From assembly GCF_023195755.1 (NCBI RefSeq), contig NZ_CP096203.1:3286001-3350000 (forward strand): DNA of 64,000 nt, read 5' to 3'. Every line of letters starts with the position of its first letter. Within the stretch, counting starts at the first letter, position 1. The position numbers were made by a program, and so were the translations under genes. The DNA comes from Chryseobacterium nepalense (GTDB lineage: Bacteria > Bacteroidota > Bacteroidia > Flavobacteriales > Weeksellaceae). Shown here in pieces: positions 52,357 through 61,283 of the stretch. The notes under the pieces are model-generated. The model was not told where the DNA came from. It worked only from the letters and a program-made list of their open reading frames with translations, and did no database searches.

Positions 52357-53691
52357 ATGAAGGTTACCGCACAAAACCATGATGATGTAAGTGCATTGCT
52401 TACAGTGACATTGGAAAAATCTGACTATAAAGAAAGAGTTGAAAAGCAATTGATTAATTATGCTAAAAATGCGCAAGTTCCTGGTTTCAGAAAAGGAAAA
52501 GTGCCTTTAAGTATGGTTAGAAGACAATACGAAGCAGGTATTGCATTCGAAGAAATCAACAAACAGGTTTCTGATGCTTTAAACAACTACGTAAACGAAA
52601 ACAAACTAAGATTAGTAGGTCAGCCTGTTCCTCAGCCTGTAAACGAATTTGATTACAATGCTGATCAGTTGGAAGTGGCTTTTGAAGTAGGTTTCGAGCC
52701 TGAATTTACCATAGACCTTTCTAAATATGAAGCGCCTCACTACAAAGTGGAAGCTTCTGAAAAAGAAATCAACAAGAGCATTGAAAACATGCAGAAGCGT
52801 TTCGCTGAGCAGGTTCCTCAGGATAAAATCACTAAAGATTCTTATATCGCTTTAGAAATTTCTCAGGTTGTGGAAGATGATGCGGAAGGTGAGCACCACC
52901 ACCATCCAAAGAACGCTACCATTACTGCTGAAAACAAAGAAGCTTTCAAATTGGTAAAAGGTTTGAAAATGGACGGATCTGTAAAAGTTTCTAAAGAAAC
53001 GCTTGCTGAAAACGAAGAATTGGCTAAAGAATTAGGATTCTCCAAAGAAGAAGCTGAACACTTACACCACAATGAAGTGGAAGTAAAAGTAAAAGATTTC
53101 TATTCATTAAACCTTGCGGAACTTAACCAGGATCTTTTCGATAAAGTATATGGTGAAGGAAACATCAAGTCTGAAGAAGAATTAAAAGAAAAAGTGAAAG
53201 CTGAACTGGATGAATATTTCCAGCAAAATGCAGACGTACACTTTGTAAATAAAGTATTGGAACAGGTTTCTGAAAAAGAAGAAGTAAAACTTCCTGAAGA
53301 ATTCCTTGTTAAATGGTTACTATTCTCTAATCAGAATATTCAGTCTGAAGAGCAGGCTAAGCAAATCCTGGAATCTGAGAAAAACCAGTTGAAATACCAG
53401 ATCATCGAAGGTAAACTAATGTCGGAAAACGAAATCCAGTTAGATTATGCAGATGTATTGGCTCAGGCAGAGCAGTTGGTAAGAAACCAGTTGGCAATCT
53501 ACGGAATCCACCATTTAGGAGACGAAGAAATCCAGAAATATGCTGTGGAAATGCTGAAAGATCAGGAGCAGGTAAGACAGATCTCTTCTGAAGTTGCCAT
53601 GACAAAACTAAAAGATATCATTCTTGAAAAAGCAACTAAAAAAGAAACAGCCATCTCTCACGATGAGTTTTTAGAAGAGCTTAAAAAATAA
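52357..53691 (+). CDS. tig: Trigger factor
   Basis: Ribosome-bound chaperone for nascent chains. The N-terminal domain carries the ribosome-docking signature VPGFRKGKVP (residues 41-50). The middle region, where a FKBP-type PPIase sits in E. coli, lacks the usual G-D-x-V-x-x-D-F and F-x-G-G motifs and contains the His clusters GEHHHHP (179-184) and EEAEHLHHNE instead, so isomerase activity is doubtful. The C-terminal helical chaperone domain is intact (SEEELKEKVKAELDEYFQQN). 444 residues, normal size. Confidence 0.94.
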   Translation: MKVTAQNHDDVSALLTVTLEKSDYKERVEKQLINYAKNAQVPGFRKGKVPLSMVRRQYEAGIAFEEINKQVSDALNNYVNENKLRLVGQPVPQPVNEFDYNADQLEVAFEVGFEPEFTIDLSKYEAPHYKVEASEKEINKSIENMQKRFAEQVPQDKITKDSYIALEISQVVEDDAEGEHHHHPKNATITAENKEAFKLVKGLKMDGSVKVSKETLAENEELAKELGFSKEEAEHLHHNEVEVKVKDFYSLNLAELNQDLFDKVYGEGNIKSEEELKEKVKAELDEYFQQNADVHFVNKVLEQVSEKEEVKLPEEFLVKWLLFSNQNIQSEEQAKQILESEKNQLKYQIIEGKLMSENEIQLDYADVLAQAEQLVRNQLAIYGIHHLGDEEIQKYAVEMLKDQEQVRQISSEVAMTKLKDIILEKATKKETAISHDEFLEELKK

Positions 53692-53713
53692 TTTATTGTA
53701 TTATAAATATTTT

Positions 53714-53740
53714 AAAACCACCAATTTGGTGGTTTTTTTT
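53714..53740 (+). terminator. tig terminator
   Basis: AAAACCACCAA / TTGGTGGTTTT arms with a one-base loop and eight T. Confidence 0.85.
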
Positions 53741-53801
53741 ATGAAAATATCCTGAAAATTTATCAGTCAATATTCATATATTTACAATCTAAAATTTATA
53801 T

Positions 53802-54485
53802 ATGAAAAAGATCATCATTCCGTTTTTTTGTGCCGTGCTTTATGCTGCGCCTGTAGTTGCACAGACATCATCCGCTCCTGCTAAAACGGAGACCGTAAAA
53901 TCGAAATTAACACCCAAAGAAGTTATCGATAATTATCTGAAAGCTTTAGGAGGAAAAGATAAACTCGAAGGTATTAAAACAACACTTATCGAAAACACCC
54001 TTACCGTTCAGGGAATGGATGTGATGATGACTACGAAGAAAATGGGAAACAAATTCAAGTCCGAACAATCTGTGATGGGCCAGAAAATGGTTCAGTTCTT
54101 TGATGGTGAAAAAGGATACTTTGAACAGGGAGGTCAGAAAATGGACATTCCGGCTGATAAAATCCCGGATTTAAAGAAAAGCAAAGTGATTGACGCATTG
54201 TCTTATGATCCTGCAACTTTCTCAACTGTTACCGTGGAAAAAATTGATGGAAAAGATTATAATGTATTGACTTCAAGTAAAGGGATGTTCTATTTTGATG
54301 CTTCTACAGGATTGCTTTACAAATCTTCTGCAGAAGAAGGAACAGCAGTTGTAAAAAGCTATATGACCGTAGACGGTATAAAATTCCCACAGGAAATTGA
54401 AGCGGAAGGAAATGGCCAGAAAGTGGTTATTAAAACTACAAAAGTTACCCTTAATTCCGGAGTTTCGGATGCAGATTTTAAATAG
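53802..54485 (+). CDS. Secreted LolA/LppX-like protein
   Basis: A 227-residue protein with a signal peptide (residues 1-20, ending VVAQ). The mature part begins TPKEVIDNYLKALGGKDKLEGIKT, a start common to Bacteroidota exported proteins with an outer-membrane-lipoprotein-sorting (LolA-like) fold, followed by pairs of strands (KFKSEQSVMGQKMVQFFDGEK). It may carry or bind hydrophobic ligand, but that is inferred from fold pattern. It lies ahead of the M16 peptidase gene with a terminator between. Confidence 0.78.
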   Translation: MKKIIIPFFCAVLYAAPVVAQTSSAPAKTETVKSKLTPKEVIDNYLKALGGKDKLEGIKTTLIENTLTVQGMDVMMTTKKMGNKFKSEQSVMGQKMVQFFDGEKGYFEQGGQKMDIPADKIPDLKKSKVIDALSYDPATFSTVTVEKIDGKDYNVLTSSKGMFYFDASTGLLYKSSAEEGTAVVKSYMTVDGIKFPQEIEAEGNGQKVVIKTTKVTLNSGVSDADFK

Positions 54486-54507
54486 AATTGCTATTAAATA
54501 AAAATTA

Positions 54508-54532
54508 AGCCGGGTTTGTCCCGGTTTTTTTA
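54508..54532 (+). terminator. Terminator after the LolA-like gene
   Basis: CCGGG-TTTGT-CCCGG followed by seven T. Confidence 0.85.
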
Positions 54533-54740
54533 TGCAATTTAAAATATAATTAAAAGTGTAGTCCTACTTTATATTTGAATCAATATTTTACTTAAAAATA
54601 AAAGTTTAGTAATAATTAATTACTAAACATGATCACTTCTTCTCACTGTTTCTAATGAAAATCGTTTAAAATTAACGGTATTTAACGCTATTTAACTTTA
54701 AATAATATTTTTATTATTTCTTCGTTCTGTGAATAAATGA

Positions 54741-54748
54741 TATTTTTG
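54741..54748 (+). promoter_or_regulatory. -7 box of the M16 peptidase gene
   Basis: TATTTTTG, 26 bp before the ATG at 54775. The rest of 54533-54740 is AT-rich with nothing else recognised. Confidence 0.5.
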
Positions 54749-54774
54749 AACCATAAAAATTAATAATCAAACAT

Positions 54775-57636
54775 ATGAAGAAAATGCTATCATCATTTGC
54801 CGTGGTTTTTTTGATCTCTGCAAATGCATTCGCACAGAATATTCCTACAGATCCTTCTGTAAGAATTGGTACTCTTTCAAACGGAATGAAGTACTATATC
54901 AAAAAAAATACGTTACCCGAAAAGAAAGTGGATTTCAGATTGGCCATCAACGCAGGATCTATTCTTGAAGATGATAACCAGAGGGGACTCGCGCACTTTA
55001 TGGAACACATGAACTTCAACGGAACAAAAAATTTCCCTGACAATAAACTGGTAGATTTCCTGCAGTCGATTGGAGTGAAATTCGGACAGCACCTTAATGC
55101 CTATACAAGTTTCGATGAAACCGTTTATATGCTTCCTGTTCCTCTTGATAAGCAGGGAAACCTGGATGCAGGCCTGAAAGTAATGGAAGACTGGGCGTTC
55201 AATGCTACGCTTTCCGATGAGCAAATCAATAAAGAAAGAGGCGTAGTACTGGAAGAACTGCGATTAGGTCTTGGTGCCGATAAAAGAATGGCTGACAAGT
55301 ATCTTCCTAAATTATTGTATAATTCTCAATATGCCAATCGTCTTCCGATAGGTAAAAAAGAAGTGCTGGAAAACTTTAAACCTGAAGTAATAAGACAGTT
55401 CCACAAAGATTGGTACAGACCGGATCTTATGGCTATTGTTGTTGTGGGAGACATTAATGTAGACGAGGTTGAAAAGAAAATCAAAGATAATTTCAGCAAA
55501 TATAAAAATCCTGCGCAACCCAGAGAAAGAAAAACATTTGATTTGCCAAATCACAAAGAAACGTTAGTAGCTGTTGAAACGGATCCGGACGCAACAAGCT
55601 CAATGGTTCAGTTCATTATGAAGGATTCCGAAGCATATCAGCCGGATGTTACTATTGAGCAGTACAACCAGAGTATCATCGAAAACCTTACTTCAACAAT
55701 GCTGAATAACAGATTGAGGGAGCTTGTGAACTCTAATAATCCTCCTTTTACATACGGATCTGTTTACCACGGCGGAACGTATGCAAGAACGAAGGAAGGC
55801 TTCCAGGGATTTGCAATGGTAAAAGACGGCGGCCAGCTTAACGCTCTCAAAGTTCTTCTTGAGGAAACGGAAAGGGCAAAAAGATTTGGCTTTACACAAA
55901 CGGAACTGGACAGGGCAAAAGCACGGATTTTATCAAACCTTGAAAGATCTTATAACAATCGTGACAAAACGGAAAGCGATATGTTGGTAGATGAATATGT
56001 AAGTAACTTCCTGGAAAAAGAACCGATCCCCGGAATTGCATGGGAATATGAGGACACCAGAAAATTTTTACCTTCCGTAACCTTGGCTCAGACGAATGAA
56101 GTCATTAAAAAATTCGTGAAAGATGACAGCAGGGTAGTAGTGATCACAGGTCCTAAAAAAGAAAATGTGACTATGCCTTCACAGGCTATGGTTTTGGATA
56201 TGTTCGAAAGTGTGAAAATGGCAGATCTTAAGCCTTATGAAGAAAAAGAAACGATTAAAAATCTGGTAAAGCCATTCAAATCTGAAGGTAAAATTGCCAA
56301 AACGGAAACCGATGCAAAACTGGGAACAACAACCTGGACCTTAAGCAACGGTGCAAAAGTAACATTCAAAAAAACTGATTTTAAAGATGATGAAATTGTT
56401 TTCTCAGCAAGAAGTATGGGGGGGAGTTCATTAATTAACGACGCAGATTATAACAAAACACAGTTTGCTTTTCCTGCACTGTCAGAAGCCGGGGTAAACG
56501 GTTTTTCGAAATCTGATCTTACCAATTATTTAGCCGGAAAACAAGTGAGTGTAAATCCTATGGTAAGTTCTTTGTTTGAAGGGATTTCAGGACGTACCAC
56601 GCAAAAAGATCTAAGTACGGCTATGGAATTCATGTATGCTTATTTCACAGGGCTGAATTATAATCCTGACGCTTTCAATGCTTATAAGACAAAACAATCT
56701 GCCATGTTGGACAATTTATTGTCGAACCCACAGTTTTATTTCTCTAATGAGCATGCAAAATTCATGAACCAGAAAAATCCGAGGTTTATAGGCATTGTTC
56801 CTTTAGAAAAAGAGTGGGCGAATACGGATTATAAAAAGGCGTATGATATCTATAAAGAAAAATTCGGTAATGCAGGAAACTTCCATTTTTATTTCGTAGG
56901 AAATATTGATGAAGCAAAATTTAAAAATGAAGTACTGCAGTATATTGCAAGTCTTCCTTCAACAGGAAAATCTACCAACTTCAAAGATACAGGTTACAGA
57001 CAAATGGCCGGCGATTTTACCAAAATATATAAAAAAGGAAAAGATCCTAAAAGTATGGTAACCATTTCTTATGCCGGGGAAACGCCTTATAATGAAAAAG
57101 AAGCATTAGCTCTGGAAGCATTGGGAGAGGTGGCAACCATTAAAGTAATTGAAAAACTTCGTGAAGATGAAAGTGGAATCTATGGTGGTGGAGCAAGAGG
57201 CGGAATGGTAAAAGTTCCTTATGGAAATTACTATTTCAGCATCAGTTTCCCTTGTGGTCCTGAAAATGCTGAAAAACTTACCAAAAGTGCATTGACAGAA
57301 CTTCAGAAGCTTATTGATAAAGGTCCCGAACAGAAAGATCTTGACAAATATAAAGAAGGAGAATACAACGATCATAAAACCAGCATGAAAGATAATATGT
57401 ACTGGATGAATGCGCTTACCAAAAATCAGATGAGCGGAAGCGACAAATACGAAATCCTGAACTATGAAGAGAAAGTGAAAGCTTTAACCGCAAAAGATCT
57501 TCAGGAGGTAGGCAAAAAGTATCTTACAAAAGGAAAAGTTGTGGCTACATTAATGCCGGAAGATGGCTGGGAAAATACTAAAAAGGATGAAGCAAAACCA
57601 GAAACGGCGGTAATCAAAGCCGGAGCAGCGCAGTAA
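54775..57636 (+). CDS. M16-family zinc metalloprotease, exported
   Basis: A 953-residue pitrilysin-type protease with a signal peptide (1-21, ending FAQN). The inverted zinc motif HFMEH is at residues 74-78 and downstream glutamates (INKERGVVLEELRLG, about 151-165) supply the third ligand. The second half (from about 500) repeats the M16 fold without zinc residues and carries RGGMVKVPYGNYYFSISF, the usual substrate-binding part. Full-length, two-repeat, PqqL-like. It should degrade peptides in the periplasm. Ends in a strong terminator at 57660. Confidence 0.94.
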   Translation: MKKMLSSFAVVFLISANAFAQNIPTDPSVRIGTLSNGMKYYIKKNTLPEKKVDFRLAINAGSILEDDNQRGLAHFMEHMNFNGTKNFPDNKLVDFLQSIGVKFGQHLNAYTSFDETVYMLPVPLDKQGNLDAGLKVMEDWAFNATLSDEQINKERGVVLEELRLGLGADKRMADKYLPKLLYNSQYANRLPIGKKEVLENFKPEVIRQFHKDWYRPDLMAIVVVGDINVDEVEKKIKDNFSKYKNPAQPRERKTFDLPNHKETLVAVETDPDATSSMVQFIMKDSEAYQPDVTIEQYNQSIIENLTSTMLNNRLRELVNSNNPPFTYGSVYHGGTYARTKEGFQGFAMVKDGGQLNALKVLLEETERAKRFGFTQTELDRAKARILSNLERSYNNRDKTESDMLVDEYVSNFLEKEPIPGIAWEYEDTRKFLPSVTLAQTNEVIKKFVKDDSRVVVITGPKKENVTMPSQAMVLDMFESVKMADLKPYEEKETIKNLVKPFKSEGKIAKTETDAKLGTTTWTLSNGAKVTFKKTDFKDDEIVFSARSMGGSSLINDADYNKTQFAFPALSEAGVNGFSKSDLTNYLAGKQVSVNPMVSSLFEGISGRTTQKDLSTAMEFMYAYFTGLNYNPDAFNAYKTKQSAMLDNLLSNPQFYFSNEHAKFMNQKNPRFIGIVPLEKEWANTDYKKAYDIYKEKFGNAGNFHFYFVGNIDEAKFKNEVLQYIASLPSTGKSTNFKDTGYRQMAGDFTKIYKKGKDPKSMVTISYAGETPYNEKEALALEALGEVATIKVIEKLREDESGIYGGGARGGMVKVPYGNYYFSISFPCGPENAEKLTKSALTELQKLIDKGPEQKDLDKYKEGEYNDHKTSMKDNMYWMNALTKNQMSGSDKYEILNYEEKVKALTAKDLQEVGKKYLTKGKVVATLMPEDGWENTKKDEAKPETAVIKAGAAQ

Positions 57637-57659
57637 TTTTTCGATATAATATTTTAAAC

Positions 57660-57696
57660 AAAGCCCGTCCGGAACTTGTTCCGGACGGGCTTTTTA
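57660..57696. terminator. Terminator after the M16 peptidase gene
   Basis: AAAGCCCGTCCGGAAC / GTTCCGGACGGGCTTT arms (16 bp), 2-base loop and a T tail. Confidence 0.92.
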
Positions 57697-57750
57697 TTGT
57701 TCCATTAATTACTAAAGATCAAGGTTTTTCCATTATTTGAACATACACAT

Positions 57751-57795
57751 AATCCTCAAACTCTCAAGCCCTCAAACGCATATACTCTCAAACAT
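57751..57795. repeat. CTCAAAC-type direct repeat
   Basis: Imperfect repeats of (C)CTCAAAC and CTCTCAA in the gap between convergent genes. Confidence 0.5.
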
Positions 57796-57798
57796 CTA

Positions 57799-58383
57799 TC
57801 ACGAGCCGTACTCTTTCTTCCATTCCTCAGCCGCTCCGCTCAGTACCTCATAAAATTCTTCGCCATATTTTCTGATTAAAGGTGTTTTCAGAAATTTATA
57901 CACCGGGACCTGAAGCTCTCTTCCTAATGTACATGCATCGCTGCAGACACTCCATTCATGATAATTTAAAGCGGTAAAAGAAGAATATTCGGTAATACGA
58001 ATTGGGTAGAGATGGCATGAAATCGGCTTTTGCCAGTCTACGGCGCCGTCTTCATATGCTTTTTCGATACCGCATTTGGTAATACCTTTTTCATCAAAAG
58101 TCACATAAGCACATTCGCGACCTTCCACCATTGGGGTCACATACATTCCGTCCATAGGATCAGTGGTCCATGTTCCCTGTTCTTCCAGAGCTTTAATGCC
58201 TTCTGCAGTAAGATAAGGCTTTATTTTATCAAAAATAGCATCTAAAATTTCCAGTTCATCCTTATCCAGAGGAGCTCCAACATCCCCTTCCACACAACAG
58301 GCACCCTTACATTTGGTAAGGTTGCAGACAAACTCTTCGGAAAAAATTTCCTCGGAGATCAATTTATCGTCAATCTGAATCAT
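57799..58383 (-). CDS. DUF3109 family protein (YkgJ-like cysteine cluster)
   Basis: A 194-residue protein with the Cys-rich N-terminal motif NLTKCKGACCVEGDVGAPL, later GRECAYVTFDEKGITKCGIE, SCHLYPIRI and CSDACTLG, giving seven or more conserved cysteines that should bind zinc or a metal cluster. This is the DUF3109 pattern in Bacteroidota. No function is known. It starts 5 bp after the DUF6427 gene and is probably coupled to it. Confidence 0.9.
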   Translation of the reverse strand: MIQIDDKLISEEIFSEEFVCNLTKCKGACCVEGDVGAPLDKDELEILDAIFDKIKPYLTAEGIKALEEQGTWTTDPMDGMYVTPMVEGRECAYVTFDEKGITKCGIEKAYEDGAVDWQKPISCHLYPIRITEYSSFTALNYHEWSVCSDACTLGRELQVPVYKFLKTPLIRKYGEEFYEVLSGAAEEWKKEYGS

Positions 58384-58388
58384 AATCT

Positions 58389-59294
58389 TTAAAATAAATC
58401 AAAATAAGTTCCGGCTTTAAAACCGATTAAACTAAAAATAATCAGCCAAAGGCTCACTTCCTGCATCCAGTATTTCGGGAGAAATCTTAACATCCTGCTG
58501 AGAATAATGGTGGAGGGAAAGGCGAGCAGCAGCAGATATTCATACGTTGTATTCATGTACAATATAATGGTGATTAGTTGGGCAAACGAAAAAACCAGTA
58601 AAAAAGTATATTTGTACCTGCTGACAGGGCTTTTCTTGTTGTAATTACTGAAATGATCATATACCGCGTAAATGAGCATCAATACAATGGGGATTAACGG
58701 CAGTAATTGTTCATAATCCGTAACCAGCTTCATTTTTCTGAAAGGGAAATAATCCGTATTCCAGGAATTGTAATCAAGGAAAAACATTACTGAAAAATAA
58801 CTCAGAACAATCAGGAGAATTCCTAAGAGGAACCTGAAAATATTCAGACTGATTCTTTCAGAAGTAGCAATCACATGGATGATTACAAAAACAGCCATAG
58901 GCCATGTAGTGGGAAGAAAAATAAAATTCAGCGCTACAATAGAGCCTACCAGAACATATGATTTTTTTCTGATGTCCTCATTCGTACTGGTAAGCAGCAA
59001 CAGCAGAAAAGAATTCGTAAGCAGTGCAACGGCCAGACCGATGTCCAGTTTCCCGGGATATAAACCAAAAATAAAAAATGTATATAAAAATAATGGCAGA
59101 TGCGTCTGGTAATTCAGCGCGATACTGTGAAAACAAAAATATCCCAGTGCAATCCCCAGAAAAGTAATTCCGGCAACAATGGCTTCATAAGTGTTGAAAT
59201 TCAGGAAATTAAAAGTTATTACTATTAAAAGAAGGAAACCAATATAAACCGGGATTGAAAAAATATTGCTTTCTTTTGAAAGTAATTTAAACAT
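58389..59294 (-). CDS. DUF6427 family membrane protein
   Basis: A 301-residue protein with about nine hydrophobic segments (IFSIPVYIGFLLLIVITFNF at the start, LWLIIFSLIGFKAGTYF at the end). It matches a flavobacterial integral membrane family with no known role. It is first in a two-gene unit with DUF3109. Its promoter region is shared with the divergent gene at 59337. Confidence 0.85.
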   Translation of the reverse strand: MFKLLSKESNIFSIPVYIGFLLLIVITFNFLNFNTYEAIVAGITFLGIALGYFCFHSIALNYQTHLPLFLYTFFIFGLYPGKLDIGLAVALLTNSFLLLLLTSTNEDIRKKSYVLVGSIVALNFIFLPTTWPMAVFVIIHVIATSERISLNIFRFLLGILLIVLSYFSVMFFLDYNSWNTDYFPFRKMKLVTDYEQLLPLIPIVLMLIYAVYDHFSNYNKKSPVSRYKYTFLLVFSFAQLITIILYMNTTYEYLLLLAFPSTIILSRMLRFLPKYWMQEVSLWLIIFSLIGFKAGTYFDLF

Positions 59295-59300
59295 TTTTTA

Positions 59301-59318
59301 TAAATTTGTACAAAGTTA
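59301..59318. promoter_or_regulatory. Face-to-face -7 boxes of two divergent genes
   Basis: Plus-strand TAAATTTG (59301-59308), with a TTTG 22 bp upstream, and minus-strand TAACTTTG (59318-59311). The two are separated by 2 bp, so the promoters overlap. Confidence 0.5.
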
Positions 59319-59336
59319 ATTTAAAAAAGGAAAATA

Positions 59337-59570
59337 ATGACGTCTTTCTTTCTATTCTTAAGCAAAGTTTTCAAATGGTCGTTTGGTTTTTTTGACACAT
59401 TCGGAAACGTATTAAACTGGGTTTTATTTATTGTTTGCTGCGCATTGTTTACCTACTGGTGCTATGTTTTGGTAAAAACCCTTGGTAACAATAAAGACAA
59501 AGACTACTATTCTCCAACGGAAGGTAAGTTCCCTTACTATGATCCGAACATCTATAAAAAAGAAGGTTAA
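59337..59570 (+). CDS. Small membrane protein (DUF6341-like)
   Basis: A 77-residue protein with one long hydrophobic helix (FGNVLNWVLFIVCCALFTYWCYVLVK, longer part not quoted) and a polar C-terminus, NNKDKDYYSPTEGKFPYYD. It resembles a flavobacterial family often found beside DUF6427 genes, as here. Function unknown. Followed by a terminator at 59588. Confidence 0.8.
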   Translation: MTSFFLFLSKVFKWSFGFFDTFGNVLNWVLFIVCCALFTYWCYVLVKTLGNNKDKDYYSPTEGKFPYYDPNIYKKEG

Positions 59571-59587
59571 TTAATTGGTTATATAGT

Positions 59588-59624
59588 AAAAAGCCGATCA
59601 AATTCTGTTTGGTCGGCTTTTTTA
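59588..59624. terminator. Bidirectional terminator
   Basis: AAAAAGCCGATCAAA / TTTGGTCGGCTTTTT arms with one G-T mismatch, A and T tracts on both sides. Confidence 0.8.
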
Positions 59625-59648
59625 TTACTAACGATTAAAATGTATTCT

Positions 59649-60086
59649 TTATTCGTGAACAGGCAGTACCAGTACGGGAATGTTTGAATCTTTGGTGATC
59701 CCTTTGGTTAAACTTCCTACAAAAACATCGTAAATTCCGCTTCTTCCGTGGGAGCCCATTACGATAAAGTCCGCTTTTTTATCCACGGCATGTTCCAGGA
59801 TAATATCTTTGGCAATACCCTGTTTCAGGATGTGTTCACACTCTACATTATGAGCCAGAATCCTTTGCTGGATTTTATTTAGCTGCACCAGTTCCTCTCT
59901 GATCTCGTTTTCCTCAACTTCCGGGAAATACTGGAATCCCATATCACCGATAGCAAAACCAATATCCGACGGTGCTACGTGGATCAGAAAAATTCTTCCG
60001 TTGATTTGCTTTGCAAATTTTACCGCACCTTCTACAAGCTGCTCTGTTTTGTCCCCAAAATCTACGGGCAATACAATATTTACCAT
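59649..60086 (-). CDS. Universal stress protein
   Basis: A 145-residue UspA-fold protein: VLPVDFGDKTEQLVEGAVKF at the start and the ATP-binding G-x2-G-x9-G-S motif in GSHGRSGIYDVFVGSLT, then NIPVLVLP. The motif is complete, so an ATP-binding type. Cytoplasmic, probably a dimer. It lies 60 bp downstream of the FAH-family gene. Confidence 0.93.
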   Translation of the reverse strand: MVNIVLPVDFGDKTEQLVEGAVKFAKQINGRIFLIHVAPSDIGFAIGDMGFQYFPEVEENEIREELVQLNKIQQRILAHNVECEHILKQGIAKDIILEHAVDKKADFIVMGSHGRSGIYDVFVGSLTKGITKDSNIPVLVLPVHE

Positions 60087-60146
60087 AACCTTTAATTTTG
60101 TCTACTAAAGTTAAGAAAAATATGGCAGAAAACAGCGTTAAATTAT

Positions 60147-60752
60147 CTACAATATTCTGATATCAATCACTTTTTTATCCTCAAGATAGGCTTCCAGAAT
60201 ATCATTTTCATCAACTTTTCCCACGCCTTTCGGAGTGCCCGTGAAAATAAGGTCGCCCACTCTTAAAGTAAAATACTGTGATACGAAAGTGACAATATCA
60301 TCAATCGTAAACATCATGTCTTTCGTATTTCCGTCCTGAACTTTCTCGTTGTTCTTTAACAATGAAAAATTCAAAGATTCAAGATTAAAATCCTCTTTCT
60401 TAAAGAAATTTCCAACCACTGCAGAGCCGTCAAACCCTTTGGCAAGCTCCCACGGAAGGCCTTTTGATTTTAACTCGCTTTGCAGATCCCTCGCTGTAAA
60501 ATCAATTCCTAAACCGATTTCCTCATAATGTTTATGAGCCGTTTCTTTTTGGATGTATTTTCCTCCTTTTGAAATTTTCACCACTACTTCCAGTTCATAA
60601 TGAACATCATTTGAAAATTCCGGAATATAAAAATCATTTCCTTTCAGAACAGCCGTATCAGGTTTCATGAAAATGACCGGCCTTTCCGGGATTTCATTTC
60701 CCAGTTCTTTTGCATGTTCGCTGTAATTTCTTCCTATACAGATTATTTTCAT
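60147..60752 (-). CDS. Fumarylacetoacetate hydrolase family protein
   Basis: A 201-residue FAH-fold enzyme: IICIGRNYSEHAKELGNEIP, then FIPEFSNDVHYELEVVVKIS with metal-binding Glu residues, GIDFTARDLQSELKSKGLPW and GDLIFTGTPKGVGKV. The short form lacks the N-terminal domain of eukaryotic FAH and fits the hydrolase/isomerase/acylpyruvase (YcgM/FAHD1-like) class. The substrate is not known. Followed by the USP gene. Confidence 0.92.
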   Translation of the reverse strand: MKIICIGRNYSEHAKELGNEIPERPVIFMKPDTAVLKGNDFYIPEFSNDVHYELEVVVKISKGGKYIQKETAHKHYEEIGLGIDFTARDLQSELKSKGLPWELAKGFDGSAVVGNFFKKEDFNLESLNFSLLKNNEKVQDGNTKDMMFTIDDIVTFVSQYFTLRVGDLIFTGTPKGVGKVDENDILEAYLEDKKVIDIRIL

Positions 60753-60767
60753 AACTTTTTATTTTGT

Positions 60768-60806
60768 CATTGCGAGAAGCTCATGCGACGAAGCAATTTC
60801 ATCTCA
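60768..60806. repeat. REP-like element TGTCATTGCGAG
   Basis: TGTCATTGCGAGAAGC and GACGAAGCAATTTCATCTC, an imperfect palindrome related to the repeat at 39142. Confidence 0.55.
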
Positions 60807-60849
60807 CATTATTTAATTAATTTTATTTTTCAATGATAGTAAATTTCTT

Positions 60850-60872
60850 TCCTCCATCTTCCAGCTTTCTTT
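60850..60872. repeat. CTTCCAGC-type repeat fragment
   Basis: CCTCCATCTTCCAGCTTTCT, kin of 14592-14665. Confidence 0.4.
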
Positions 60873-60890
60873 CTTTTTTTAAGAGCTTTT

Positions 60891-60980
60891 TCCCGCTTTC
60901 CACTGTATCTTATTGGCTACGGGCTCCGCTTTGCTCCGCCCGCAGCCAAAAAGGATGCCGTTGCAATCGGGGCTAGGAGA
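60891..60980. repeat. GC-rich hairpin element
   Basis: GGCTACGGGC (60915-60924) pairs with GCCCGCAGCC (60938-60947) around TCCGCTTTGCTCC. Flanks read CCCGCTTTCCACTGTATCTT and ATGCCGTTGCAATCGGGGCT. It is much more GC-rich than its surroundings. Confidence 0.6.
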
Positions 60981-61052
60981 GTGAATCGTCAATTTCTGCG
61001 AATCAATAACGAATTTTATCATTCACAGTATTCACTTGCGAAGAAAATTCAT
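60981..61052. repeat. Dispersed short repeat (TTGCGAAG type), copy 2
   Basis: GTGAATCGTCAATTTCTGCG and TTCACTTGCGAAGAAAATTC, matching the element at 5303-5383. The rest of the 530-bp gap to 61283 holds only further short repeat traces (for example around 61170-61215) and no gene I can support. Confidence 0.5.
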
Positions 61053-61283
61053 AATTTACTATTTAAAAACCAACCCGTCAAAAATTCTTCGAATTTTCGC
61101 CACCCGCCAGAGGAGGGGAATGGTAAATCTTATTTTGATATAATTTTTTTAAAGTAACAAACCAAAGTCCCTGCTGATTTGCTGAGTGAAATCGAAGATT
61201 CGACATAGTCAAACGCCTTTTCGAACGAAAGATATCCACAATAAATTAAAAAAAATCTTTGCAGCTTTGCGTTGAAATTCTTA

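Noticed and set aside
57751..57795. CRISPR-like repeat tract
   Set aside because: The repeats are short, irregular and lack spacers; no cas genes are present.
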